Shown one piece after another: positions 8,146-16,348 of a DNA stretch of 33,498 bases. Numbering within the stretch: position 1 is the first letter of the stretch; the number at the start of each line of letters is the position of its first letter. Below the pieces are notes generated by a model. That model did not search any database. It was not told the DNA's origin and worked only from the letters and a program-made list of their open reading frames with translations. The position numbers and the translations under genes were made by a program. Origin of the DNA: Caenispirillum salinarum AK4 (lineage in GTDB: Bacteria > Pseudomonadota > Alphaproteobacteria > Rhodospirillales > Rhodospirillaceae); the NCBI RefSeq assembly GCF_000315795.1, contig NZ_ANHY01000027.1, forward strand, positions 1 to 33,498, read 5' to 3'.

Positions 8146-8161
8146 TGTTCGACGTCGAACA
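8146..8161. promoter_or_regulatory. parS-like: parS-like 16-bp palindrome, copy 1
   Basis: TGTTCGACGTCGAACA, a perfect palindrome. The identical 16 bases recur at 14566-14581 beside parB and I found no other copy in the window. The canonical chromosomal parS is TGTTTCACGTGAAACA; the two agree at 12 of 16 positions and differ only at the symmetric pairs 5/12 and 6/11. This makes it a candidate ParB binding site with altered specificity. Confidence 0.65.
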
Positions 8162-8330
8162 ATATTGTCATGAGACACAATTTGCTTTCGGGGCTCAGCG
8201 TCGCCGCTCGTTCCGCGATGCACTTCCAGAGCGACCATATAAACGGCTCAGTCAGCGGCGGAGCGCTGGAGGCCCTTGAACCGCCAAGGGTTTGCCGGAG
8301 GCTCCAACTCCAGAGTAGGACGGAACCGTC
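8162..8330. other. Junction and left end of the IS3 element
   Basis: No gene is supported. The sequence leading into the IS3 transposase starts somewhere here, and a GC-rich imperfect hairpin lies near 8258-8308. I could not fix the terminal inverted repeat because the right end of the element is missing. Confidence 0.35.
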
Positions 8331-8657
8331 ATGGTCAAAACGACGAACAAGTATTCTCCCGAGGTTCGCGAGTGCGCCGTTCGCATGGTGCGGGAACACC
8401 AGGGCCAATATGAGTCCCGCTGGGCCGCGATTGTATCGATCTCCTCGAAGGTGGGCTGCGCCGCCAAGACGCTGAACGAATGGGTCAAGAAGGCCGAGAT
8501 TAACCGCGGACAGAGGGCTGGCATTCCCACCGAGATGACGGAGAAGATGAAGGCGCTGGCGCGCGAGAACCGGGAGCTCCGGCAGGCCAACGAGATCCTG
8601 CACAAGGCCAGCGCTTATTTCGCCCAGGCGGAGTTCGACCGCCGGTCGAAGTCATGA
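8331..8657 (+). CDS. IS3-family transposase OrfA
   Basis: 108 residues. An N-terminal helix-turn-helix ([20 protein letters not shown], then [13 protein letters not shown]) is followed by a leucine-zipper-like helix ([22 protein letters not shown]). This is the standard OrfA layout of IS3 elements, which bind terminal repeats and dimerise. It ends in TCATGA, overlapping the OrfB start by 4 bases, where IS3 elements normally frameshift to make OrfAB. This reading frame is intact although OrfB is not. Confidence 0.9.
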   Translation: MVKTTNKYSPEVRECAVRMVREHQGQYESRWAAIVSISSKVGCAAKTLNEWVKKAEINRGQRAGIPTEMTEKMKALARENRELRQANEILHKASAYFAQAEFDRRSKS

Positions 8658-9250
8658 TCGCCTTTACCGACGATCATCGTGGGGAGCATGGGGTCGTGCC
8701 GATCTGCAAGGTGTTGCCGATTGCCCTGTCCACCTATTACGAGCGCTTGGCAAAGCGGGAGGATCCCTCCCGCCAATCCAACCGCGCGCAGCGGGATGCC
8801 GAACTGCGCCTGGAGATCAGGCGGGTCTTCGACGAGAACTTCCAGGCCTACGGGGCGCGCAAGGTCTGGCGCCAGATGCGCCGGGAGGGCTTCGAGGTCG
8901 CCCGCTGCACTGTGGAACGGCTGATGGCGACGCTGAGCCTCGCCGGTGTCCGCCGAGGCCGGCCCGTGAAAACCACAACGCCGCACACGGCGGCGCCATG
9001 CCCGTTGCGCGAGTTCTGGGCCCCTGCGCCGAACCGGCTGTGGGTCTCAGTATTCACTTATGTCGCCACTTGGCAGGGCTTCGTCTACGTGGCCTTCGTC
9101 ATTGACGCCTTCGCCCGCCGCATCGTCGGCTGGCGCGTAAGCAGAACGGCGCACGCCGGCTTTGTCCTGGATGCGCTGGTGCAGGCTGTCCACCAGCGCC
9201 GACCGGCAAAGGGCGGCAGGCTCATCCACCATTCCGACAGTCAGTGTGTC
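8654..9250 (+). pseudogene. Truncated IS3-family OrfB (DDE transposase)
   Basis: Clear IS3 OrfB from ATG 8654: VVPICKVLPIALSTYYERL, then QAYGARKVWRQMRREGFEVARCTVERLM, then WVSVFTYVATWQGFVYVAFVIDAFARRIVGW. The conserved WVSDFTY motif reads WVSVFTY, so the first catalytic Asp is Val. In HHSDRGSQ the Arg-Gly pair is deleted in frame (HHSDSQ). Similarity ends at about 9250, so the last third with the catalytic Glu is gone. The open frame runs on to 9448 into unrelated sequence. This copy cannot encode an active transposase. Confidence 0.88.
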
Positions 9251-9534
9251 CCGTCAGCCTTGCTGATCGGCCTGACCCTCGTAGCGACCGGCCGGTTAGC
9301 GTGGTTGGCGCCGCAAGGTGCCTCGTCGCGGTGTGACCCACACTCCGATCGACCACGAGCCGTGTCTTTCCTCGGACCTGTCGGCCGCCCGAGGCGCCTT
9401 GCGGCGAGGTTTCGCCTCGCCGGCGCATGTGACCCGAGAAGGGCCTGACGTTCTGTCGCGTGACTGTCTTGTCCGAGCGCCTTGCCGTGCGAAGCCGTCC
9501 TACAACCCCGGTTCAAGGGCTTCGCGGGAGAGCA
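9251..9534 (+). ncRNA. Non-coding left end of an IS110 element, possible bridge-RNA region
   Basis: About 285 bases lie between the end of IS3 similarity and the start of an IS110 transposase fragment. No gene is supported on either strand. In IS110-group elements the long non-coding left end upstream of the recombinase encodes the bridge RNA that pairs with target and donor DNA. Position and length fit that, but I have not folded the RNA or identified its guide loops. The assignment rests on position alone. Confidence 0.35.
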
Positions 9535-9696
9535 TGATGGCGCGGAATCAAGCAGAGGACGGCCGCCGTGTCGTCGGCGGCGTCGATACGCACAAGGACC
9601 TTCACGTTGCCGCTGTCGTCGATGACCGCGACAGGCTCCTCGGCACCGGCAGCTTTCCGACCACACGGCAGGGGTACCGCCAGATGGTGATTGAGC
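9535..9696 (+). pseudogene. N-terminal fragment of an IS110-family transposase, cut by IS256
   Basis: From the ATG at 9535 the product reads MMARNQAEDGRRVVGGVDTH, continuing KDLHVAAVVDDRDRLLGTGSF. GVDTHKD.HVAAVVD is the RuvC-like start of IS110 (DEDD) recombinases and includes the first catalytic Asp. Only about 54 codons remain before the IS256 end at 9697. The rest, including the C-terminal serine domain, is absent from the other side of the IS256, so more was lost than a simple insertion explains. Confidence 0.85.
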
Positions 9697-9729
9697 AACC
9701 TGAGGGATGGAAATTCGGCCTGAGGTCCC

Positions 9730-10908
9730 TCAGTCATCCCGGTTTTCCATGTTGATGTAGACGCGGTCGGTGGTGGCCCAGTCCTCGTCGATCTCGGCGA
9801 GGACGGCAGTGACGAGGCGCAGCAGCGACGCCTCGTTGGGGAAGACGCGGACCTTCTTCGTCCGCCGCTTGATTTCCTGCTGGACGGCCCGCTCGATGGG
9901 GTTCGACATCCGCATGCGGCGGCGGTGCCCCTTCGGCAGGGTGAAGACGGCGAGCCCCTCCGGGACATTCACCTCCAGCCACTCCGCCAGCTTCGGTGCC
10001 GCCTTGCGGTAGCTCTCAGCCAGGGCGGCCAGTTCGGCCTCGGCGGTCTTCAGATCCCTGGCGTTCCAGACGGCGCGCAACTCCTCGCCGATGCGCTTGC
10101 GGATGGCGAGCGTCGGCGCGTGGTGGATGGCGTTCTGGGCCAGGTGGAACTGGCAGCGCTGCCACGTGGCGCCGGACAGGACGGCGCGGCGAGCGGCACG
10201 CAGCCCGGCATGGTCATCGCTGACGATGAACTCGACGCCGCGCATGCCGCGGTCCACGAGGTCGTTCAGGAAATCCCGCGAGTGGACCTCCGCCTCGGAC
10301 AGCGCGGCCGACACGCCCAGAAGCCGCCGCCGGCCGTCAGGACCGACGCCGATGGCCGACAGGATGGCCGCGTCGCGGACGATGCCGCCGTCGCGCACCT
10401 TCTCATACCGGGCGTCGAGGATCAGGTATTTCACCGGGTCGAGCCGGCGTGTGCGCCAGGCTTCCAGTTCTTCATCCAGCATGGCGGCGGCGCGGCTGAC
10501 CTGGGTCGAGGACAGACTTTCCAGCCCGAATTCCTTCATCACCTTCGCGGCATCGCGGGTGGAGACGCCCTGGACGTACATCTCGGCGATCGCCGGCATG
10601 ATGGCGCGCGAGGAGCGTCGCCCCCGTTCCAGGGACTGCGGAAAGAACGGCTCGTCGCAGCCCCGGCTCTTGGGAACGGCCACGGTGACGGTGCCGGCGG
10701 GCGTGTCCACCTTCTTCGGCTTGTAGCCGTTGGCGTAGCCCCGGCGCCCATCAGTGCGCTCGTAGGGGCCGGCGCCGAGGTGCTGGTCGCGCTCCATCCG
10801 CATGGCGAGATTGAAGAGCGCGGTGAACGCCTCGGCCATGCCCTCCGGCCCGGTCTGGATGAGCTGTTCCATCAGCGCGGCGATGACCTTACCCTGGGTG
10901 TCCTGCAT
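9730..10908 (-). CDS. IS256-family transposase, intact
   Basis: 392 residues from ATG at 10908 (MQDTQGKVIAALMEQLIQTG), with an AGAGGAAC run upstream. It contains RRGYANGYKPKKVDTPAG, the DDE core with Asp in LILDARYEKV and Asp in FIVSDDHAGL, the C/H motif in WQRCQFHLAQNAI and the Glu in SNPIERAVQQEIKRRTK. The length is normal for mutator/IS256 transposases and I see no frameshift or stop. A longer in-frame extension upstream crosses the terminal hairpin and is unlikely to be translated. This is the only transposase in the window that looks functional. Confidence 0.93.
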   Translation of the reverse strand: MQDTQGKVIAALMEQLIQTGPEGMAEAFTALFNLAMRMERDQHLGAGPYERTDGRRGYANGYKPKKVDTPAGTVTVAVPKSRGCDEPFFPQSLERGRRSSRAIMPAIAEMYVQGVSTRDAAKVMKEFGLESLSSTQVSRAAAMLDEELEAWRTRRLDPVKYLILDARYEKVRDGGIVRDAAILSAIGVGPDGRRRLLGVSAALSEAEVHSRDFLNDLVDRGMRGVEFIVSDDHAGLRAARRAVLSGATWQRCQFHLAQNAIHHAPTLAIRKRIGEELRAVWNARDLKTAEAELAALAESYRKAAPKLAEWLEVNVPEGLAVFTLPKGHRRRMRMSNPIERAVQQEIKRRTKKVRVFPNEASLLRLVTAVLAEIDEDWATTDRVYINMENRDD

Positions 10909-10952
10909 CCGGTTCCTCTTTTTGGCGATTGAGAAAACCGGAATGGAGGGTA

Positions 10953-10984
10953 GCCCATCCGTGGGGCTCGCCCCACGGATGGGC
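10953..10984. terminator. 14-bp perfect hairpin inside the IS256 upstream end
   Basis: GCCCATCCGTGGGG (10953-10966) pairs exactly with CCCCACGGATGGGC (10971-10984) around a CTCG loop. It lies between the element end and the transposase start. Such structures often block read-through transcription into a transposase gene. No T-tract was seen. Confidence 0.6.
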
Positions 10985-11027
10985 ACGCAAGTGCGCCCCC
11001 TCGAACAAAATTTCCAGACCTCAGGTT

Positions 11028-12146
11028 ACACAGCCCCGCGGATCTGTCCGCCGTGGGGACGCCCTGCTGTCGGGAATGCTGCGCTGTGGTCACTGCGGGC
11101 GTCGCCTGCATGTCGCCTATAGCGGCACGGCGGGGTTCTGCGTCCGCTACAACTGCCGCGGCGCCCACCTCAACCATGGGACCGAGCACTGCATCTCGTT
11201 CGGTGGGTTGCGGGTGGATGCGGCCGTAGCCACGGAGGTCATGCGGCAATTGGCGCCCCTTGGGATCGAATCGGCCTTGGAAGCCGTGGCCCGCTGCCAG
11301 ACCGCGGTCAGCGAGCGCTGTCGGCATCTGGAATTGGCTCTTGCCCAGGCACGCTACGAGGCCGATCTCGCGCGGCGTCAATACGATGCCGTTGATCCCG
11401 GCAATCGTCTTGTCGCCAGCGAACTGGAGCGGCGCTGGAATGATCGTCTCGTCGATGTCGCGCGGCTTGAGGACCAACTGACCGCTCAGAGCGGCGAGGA
11501 TACGGGTGCACTGACCGAGGAAGAGAGAGCGCATCTCATGGCTCTGGGCCGCGATCTGGACGCCGCCTGGAACCATCCGGGCGCAACTACGGAAACCCGC
11601 AAGCGCATCGTCCGTACCGCGATCCACGAGATCATGGTCAAGGTTGAGGACGAGCGCATCAATCTGGTCATTCACTGGGCAGGCGGTGATCACACCCGCT
11701 TGGTCGTGCCGAAAAACCGGCCCGGGCATCACCGCTGGATCGGCGATCCTGAAACGGGCGATCTGATTCATCGTCTGGCCCGTCAGCAATCGGATGCAGC
11801 CATCGCCGCGACCCTCAATCGGATCGGCAAGCGGACCGGCCGAGGGAATACGTGGACAGAGGTGCGTGTCCGTAGCTATCGCAACGCCCATGGCATCGCC
11901 GTGTTCAAGCCGGGAGAACTGGCCGAGCGCGGCGAGTTGACGCTGGAGGAGGCTGCCGACCGGTTAAAGGTCAGCAAGATGACGGTTCTACGCCTGATCA
12001 GCGCCGGCACCATTCATGGATATCAGGCATGCAAAGGAGGACCCTGGGCGATCCCAGCACACCAACTTTCCACGCTGCCGCCTCAGTTGCGCTCCCAAGG
12101 CCGTCCGGTAACGCCAGATCCAGATCAGATTCCGCTGAAATTTTAA
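11028..12146 (+). pseudogene. Large serine recombinase, C-terminal part only
   Basis: Reads PRGSVRRGDALLSGMLRCGHC, then GRRLHVAYSG and a second Cys pair (a zinc beta-ribbon with CxxC), followed by a coiled-coil stretch (about residues 80-190 of the fragment) and a C-terminal helix-turn-helix (LTLEEAADRLKVSKMTVLRLISAG). This is the downstream half of large serine integrases or transposon resolvases. The N-terminal catalytic domain with the nucleophilic Ser is missing at the IS256 junction. The open frame begins inside IS256 at 10929, but that part is not recombinase. The remainder has no frameshift, so the truncation may be recent. Confidence 0.87.
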
Positions 12147-12165
12147 CGACGTAGAAAGGTGGGCA

Positions 12166-12501
12166 TCATGAGACCCGACCAGTCCCGCCAATGAAGATCA
12201 CGTTGCGCTGGGTTGTCAGGAAGCCGCCGCCGTGCAGGTCGCGCAGCAGGGCCTCGTTGACCGGGCTGGCTGTGAAGTCAAAGTCGCCCAAGTCCTTGGC
12301 AGCCGGCAGCCTCGCCGCGGCAATCTGATAGCGGATGGAGCGGGCGGTCTTCTCGGCGACCTCGGCGGTCAGCAGGTCGCCGAGGACTTCCTGCACCGAC
12401 CGTTGGCGGCGCAGGCCGTCACGCATGATGTCGTCATAGGCCGCCCGCATGCCGGACAGCTTCAGTGTCGCCATCAGCTTCAGGATATCATGCCGCTCCA
12501 C
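12166..12501 (-). pseudogene. istB: istB, ATPase helper of IS21, truncated at Walker A
   Basis: GTG start at 12501 overlapping the istA stop by 14 bases, as usual in IS21. It reads MERHDILKLMATLKLSGMRA, then SVQEVLGDLLTAEVAEKTARSIRYQIAAARLPAAKDLGDFDF and NVIFIGGTG. The family continues GTGKTHLA, but here the frame leaves at RVS and stops. About 110 of the usual 250 residues remain, with no ATPase site, so the helper cannot work. Confidence 0.88.
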
Positions 12502-14120
12502 GGGCCACCTCCCGGTCGCGCAGGCGATCGTACCGGGCACAGGCGGCCACCGGCTCATGACGCAGCGCTGGCGCGTTGAAGGCGGCTGGTGGCATCGCAG
12601 GGCCGATATCCTTGCCGCGCGAGAGAATGTTGAGGACGGCGTCGCGGCTGTGGAGCCCCTCCTTGAGCGCCTGGAGACAGGCCGCCTCGACGGCATCCAG
12701 GCCGTTCTCGGGGATGGCCGCCAGGATGCCGACGAACTGCCGGTCGGCATCGTCGCCACGGCCGAGACGGGCGCGCACCCGCGTCAGCCCCGGAGGCATC
12801 CGCCACTCCCGAAATGGTGCGCCGTTGCGCAGGGCGCCCGGCTTGCGCGCCAGCACCGGGATGTAGTGCAGCGGGTCGTAGACGGTGCGGTCGCGGCCGA
12901 AGGCGCGCGGATGCTCCGCGACCACCTCTCCGTCGAGCCGGGCGACGATCTTGTCGGCGTAGACGCGGATCTGCACCGACCCTCCGGCAGCCCTGGCCTT
13001 CACGCTGTAGCGGTTGCGATCGAAGCGGATCAGGCAGGTCTTGGACACACCGACGTCGCTCTCCCGGAACCCGTCGAAGGGCTGGCCCACGGGGACAAGG
13101 GCCGACCGCTCGGCCTCGAACACCTGCCACACCGTCTTGTCGCTGAACTCGGGGTGGCGGGCCGCCCGCGCGTAGGCCATGCACGCATCCTCCAGCCAGC
13201 GGTTCAGTTCATCGAGCGTCTTCACCTTCGGCCGCGGCGTGAACAGCCGGCGCCGCAGACTACCGACCTGGTTCTCGACCTGACCTTTCTCCCAGCCGGC
13301 CGCCGGCGTGCAGGCGGTCGGCTCGACCAGATAATGGCTGCACATCTGCTGGAAGCGGCGGTTGAACGTCCTCGCCTTGCCCACGAAGACGGCGTCTACC
13401 GCCTCTTCATGTTGTCGTAGATGCCGCGCTCGCAGGTCCCGCCCCAGAAGGCGAAGGCCCGCGCGTGCGCGTCGAACACCATCTCCTGGGCCTGGCGAAG
13501 GTAGACCCGCACGTAGGGCATGCGGCTGTGGCTCAGCCGAAGATGGGCGACCTGCACCTTGGTCGTGACGCCGTCGAGGATGACCCACTCCTCGGCCCAA
13601 TCGAACTGGTAGGCCTCGCCCGGCAGGAACGTCAGCGGGATGAACGCTGCCGTCACCGGCGCCGACGACCGCGCCGCCGACCATTGCCTAGCGTACCGCC
13701 TCACTGCGTCATAGCCGCCGGCGTAGCCGTCCCGCTGCAACGCCTCGAAGATCTGGAGCCGGTTCAGACGGTCCCGCTTGCCGCGCCGCTCGTTCTCCTC
13801 CAGCAGCCGCTCCAGCGCGTGATGTGTGGCCCCAACTGCGGATAGTGCTGCCTGCTCCGCCGATAGCGTCCATCGGTCTCTCCCGACTTCAGGTATTTCG
13901 CCACCGTATCCCGTGACAGCCGCAGTTCCGCGGCGATCTTCCGCATGCTCTTGCCGCGCGCGTGCTCGCGCCGGACCCGACCGATCATATCCACCGTCAG
14001 CATCCCCTGCTTGGCACCCTCGTCTATCCAACCGAGGGTGGAAGTATGCCTGAGCAGGGTGGCCTACTTTTCGGCGCCTATTCGCCCCGCTCGTGGACTA
14101 CTTTTCCACGCCGGTGCACA
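12174..14120 (-). mobile_element. Truncated IS21-family element
   Basis: The outer end is at about 14120 (TGTGCAC on the minus strand). Two copies of GTGG[A/C]CTACTTTTC (14059-14072 and 14093-14106), 34 bases apart, are the internal end repeats typical of IS21. istA and the start of istB follow. Similarity stops inside the istB Walker A motif at about 12175, so the other end is lost. The element sits inside an IS66 tnpA gene. Confidence 0.83.
12488..14003 (-). pseudogene. istA: istA, IS21 transposase, two frameshifts
   Basis: Starts at ATG 14003 (MLTVDMIGRVRREHARGKSM, then a helix-turn-helix KIAAELRLSRDTVAKYL). The frame shifts near 13820, after which HALERLLEENERRGKRDRLN through YQFDWAEEWVILDG and GTCERGIYDNMK are in a second frame. 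A base loss near 13405 creates a stop, and AVDAVFVGKARTFNRRFQQM resumes in a third frame to 12488. The parts add up to a nearly full IstA of about 500 residues with the DDE region present. Two independent frame breaks mean it is dead unless recoding occurs. Confidence 0.9.
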
Positions 14121-14539
14121 ATCGGGCGCGTCGCCGGGAAGACGCAGGATCCGGCCGTTGCGCAGGCCGATCTCGACCCGCACGTCGGCGCCGGTGACGT
14201 GGTCGCCCTCGCTCTCCTCCTGCGCCACCTCGACGGCAAGGAAATGCGGCGCATCGGCAGCCACGATCCCGCTTTTCCGCACGTCGCGGCGCCACTGGTA
14301 AATGTTTTGCCGGCTGATGCCGGACACGCCGCGCAACGTCGGCGACCGTCGCACCGGCTATCCCGACCTCCGCCAGGATGCGCACCTTCTCCTCCAACGT
14401 CCAACGCCGGCGCCGTTCGACGCCCAAGATCTCCTGCCGCATGCTGCCTCCGTCGCTGACGTCAATAACGACGTCGTTAACGACATAAACTACATCTGGC
14501 AGACCAGCGGCCGGAAGGCGGCCCTGACCGGCCGGTTAC
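14121..14539 (-). mobile_element. IS66-family end with broken tnpA (copy 1)
   Basis: The minus strand starts at GTAACCGGCC (14539), a diverged form of the IS66 terminus GTAAGCG. tnpA begins at ATG 14442: MRQEILGVERRRRWTLEEKV through GATVADVARR, a one-base slip near 14345, then SGISRQNIYQWRRDVRKSGI to NGRILRLPGDAPD, where IS21 interrupts. The leader contains ACGTCGTTAACGAC, shared with the second IS66 copy at 24.7-25.4 kb. tnpB and tnpC are missing here. Confidence 0.8.
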
Positions 14540-14565
14540 CTTTCGCAGCCACCGCCGGCCGGAAG

Positions 14566-14581
14566 TGTTCGACGTCGAACA
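14566..14581. promoter_or_regulatory. parS-like: parS-like 16-bp palindrome, copy 2, beside parB
   Basis: TGTTCGACGTCGAACA, identical to 8146-8161. It lies 16 bases beyond the parB stop codon, a common place for the centromere of plasmid parABS loci. It shares 12 of 16 bases with canonical parS, including the TGTT, ACGT and AACA blocks. Confidence 0.72.
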
Positions 14582-14597
14582 TGATGCCCTATGAAAA

Positions 14598-15476
14598 CTA
14601 ACCGTCGTCGTTGAGGACTGCGTCGATGGACGCGCGCAAGGCCCGTAGATGGCCGCGATCCTGATCGCTGAGCGGCCGGCCTTCACTGCGAACAGTGCCG
14701 AGCGTCGTCGTCAGGCGCTTGAGGCGCCGCCCCAGCGCCGGGACGTCTTGCGCATTTTGGCCGAGAGCGCCCGCCGTCACGGGATCTTCAGACTGCTCAA
14801 GCCGGACCCTCGCGCGGCGGAGACTTGCGATAGAGGCGCCCTTTGCCACGAGATCCGCGAGGGCCGGCTGAATCTCGCCGGGCGCCATGGCAACCTCGAA
14901 CAACGCCGACTTCGACGGCTCGGGCGACATCGTCAAGAACCGGGATAGCATCTCCGTCGGCAGCATTCCGACCGCGACCAGCTTCGTGATCTCGGCCCGA
15001 CTCAGCCCCGTCATCTGGGCCAAGCTCTCGTCCGAACACTGGCGTTCAACGGACAACCGCCGGATCGCCATCGCCCGTTCCACAGCGTGCAGATCGACGC
15101 GTTGTGCGTTCTCGACAACCGCGATCTCGTCAATGTCGCCGGACATGCAGATCGCGCGGATCGTCGCTTTGCCGATCAACTTGTGGGCCCGCCACCGGCG
15201 TTCCCCCGCGGCGATGATGTAGCGGCCTTCTGCTGCCGGATCCCGTTTGACGAGGATCGGCTGGAGCAGGCCGACTTCGAAGATCGACGTCGCCAGCCCC
15301 TCAAGGGCGGACTGGTCGAACAGCTTCCGCGGCTGATCGGGGTTTGGTGTGATGGTGTCGAGCGGAATCTCGATGACGTTCATCTGCTGCGACGTCGCGA
15401 CCATCCCCGTCGCGACAGCGCGCGCCGCTTCGCCGGACACCAGCTGGGATACGCGCCTCGCCGGCCGCCGGCTCAT
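14598..15476 (-). CDS. parB: ParB-family partition protein
   Basis: 292 residues, ATG at 15476 overlapping the parA stop by 4 bases. Residues 33-110 form the ParB/Sulfiredoxin-like CTPase domain: IPLDTITPNPDQPRK, then GERRWRA at 91-97 (nucleotide-binding box) and ENAQR at 122-126. A helix-turn-helix follows at about 148-170 (DESLAQMTGLSRAEITKLVA), and the C-terminal part is charged and likely dimerises. ParB loads at parS, closes as a CTP-dependent clamp and guides ParA-driven DNA segregation. It lies between parA and the palindrome that I propose as its target. Other ParB-fold plasmid proteins (RepB type) are possible, but no repC-like replication gene is visible. Confidence 0.93.
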   Translation of the reverse strand: MSRRPARRVSQLVSGEAARAVATGMVATSQQMNVIEIPLDTITPNPDQPRKLFDQSALEGLATSIFEVGLLQPILVKRDPAAEGRYIIAAGERRWRAHKLIGKATIRAICMSGDIDEIAVVENAQRVDLHAVERAMAIRRLSVERQCSDESLAQMTGLSRAEITKLVAVGMLPTEMLSRFLTMSPEPSKSALFEVAMAPGEIQPALADLVAKGASIASLRRARVRLEQSEDPVTAGALGQNAQDVPALGRRLKRLTTTLGTVRSEGRPLSDQDRGHLRALRASIDAVLNDDG

Positions 15477-16348
15477 GACGCCACCTGTGCAGCTGTCCGG
15501 CGTTCAATGGCCTCGAGAACCTGGTCCGCGACGGTGTGGTAAACGTCGACACCGGGTCCGGCGGGATTGTCGGCGAGCGTCACAGAGCCTGCCGCTTCTG
15601 AAACGGCGTAAGCCGTGGTGTGGCGGATCGCGGGAAAGATGTGCGTCGCGTCGCCGTAGTCGCGCCGCAGTTCGTCCAGCGACTCCCGGTCCTGACGGAT
15701 GCGGCTGCGTACTTTCGTCGGCAGAATGCCGAGCAGCCGCAGGTCGTGACGATACAGCCGCCGCACTTGATCGACGTTCGTTAGCAGAAGCGGAATGCCG
15801 GCCAAAGACCATGCGGCGGCTTCGGTCGGCACGAGCAGATACTGCGCCGCGAGCATGCCGTTCAACGTCAGTTTTCCCAGGTTTGGAGGGCAGTCGATGA
15901 GGATAATGTCAAAGCGTGGGCCCATCTCCTCGATCTTGCTTCGCAGCAGCAGTTCCGCCGCCGTCCGCCCAGCCAGTTCCGGCTCTGCGGCATCGACGTT
16001 TGCACCCGACGGCGCGATTGAAAACCCGAGCTCCGGGCATGGCCGGATGATGTCGACGAGCAGTCGGTCTTGCAACAGAACGTTGTAGACCGTCCGCCCC
16101 TCCCGGCCGGCCGAAACTCGGTCGATTCCGCCCGCCAGTGTTGCATTCGCCTGCGGATCGAGATCGATGACGAGAACAGAAAGCCCGCGCTGTGACAGCG
16201 CAAAAGCGAGGTTGAGGGAGGTGGTAGTCTTGCCGACCCCGCCTTTCTGATTTGCCACGGCGATGACGACCGGTTTAGCCGGCAATTCGGCATGACGAAT
16301 CCCGTCCTCGCGATGATCCTCTGCTGGAAAAGGCTTCCCGTTGTCCAA
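15473..16348 (-). CDS. parA: ParA-family partition ATPase
   Basis: 291 residues. The start is a TTG at 16346-16348, supported by GGAGGG on the minus strand (16356-16361) with 7-base spacing and by lack of an ATG at that place. It has a deviant Walker A NQKGGVGKTTT (33-43), VIDLDPQANAT (60-70) and IDCPPNLGKL (151-160). The short N-terminus lacks the repressor helix-turn-helix of larger plasmid ParA proteins, so it is the small or chromosome-like form. ParA forms ATP-dependent nucleoid gradients that ParB stimulates. It is first in a two-gene parAB operon. Confidence 0.94.
   Translation of the reverse strand: MDNGKPFPAEDHREDGIRHAELPAKPVVIAVANQKGGVGKTTTSLNLAFALSQRGLSVLVIDLDPQANATLAGGIDRVSAGREGRTVYNVLLQDRLLVDIIRPCPELGFSIAPSGANVDAAEPELAGRTAAELLLRSKIEEMGPRFDIILIDCPPNLGKLTLNGMLAAQYLLVPTEAAAWSLAGIPLLLTNVDQVRRLYRHDLRLLGILPTKVRSRIRQDRESLDELRRDYGDATHIFPAIRHTTAYAVSEAAGSVTLADNPAGPGVDVYHTVADQVLEAIERRTAAQVAS

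Larger units (their letters stand above)
9697..11027 (-). mobile_element. IS256-family insertion sequence, apparently complete
   Basis: The left end reads AACCTGAGG..TGGAAATT from 9697. The reverse complement of the right end, reading inward from 11027, also gives AACCTGAGG..TGGAAATT, so the imperfect terminal inverted repeats are about 25 bp. Between them is one transposase gene on the minus strand. The bases just outside the two ends do not form a direct repeat. The left flank is an IS110 gene and the right flank a serine recombinase gene, so one end probably took part in a deletion or recombination. Confidence 0.8.

Noticed and set aside
9697-11027. Target-site duplication of the IS256
   Set aside because: The 8-9 bases outside each end (GATTGAGC versus ACACAGCC) do not match.
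14598-16348. A repABC-type plasmid replication locus
   Set aside because: ParA and ParB are present, but no RepC-like initiator or counter-transcribed RNA region is visible downstream of parB; that place is occupied by the parS-like site and IS66.
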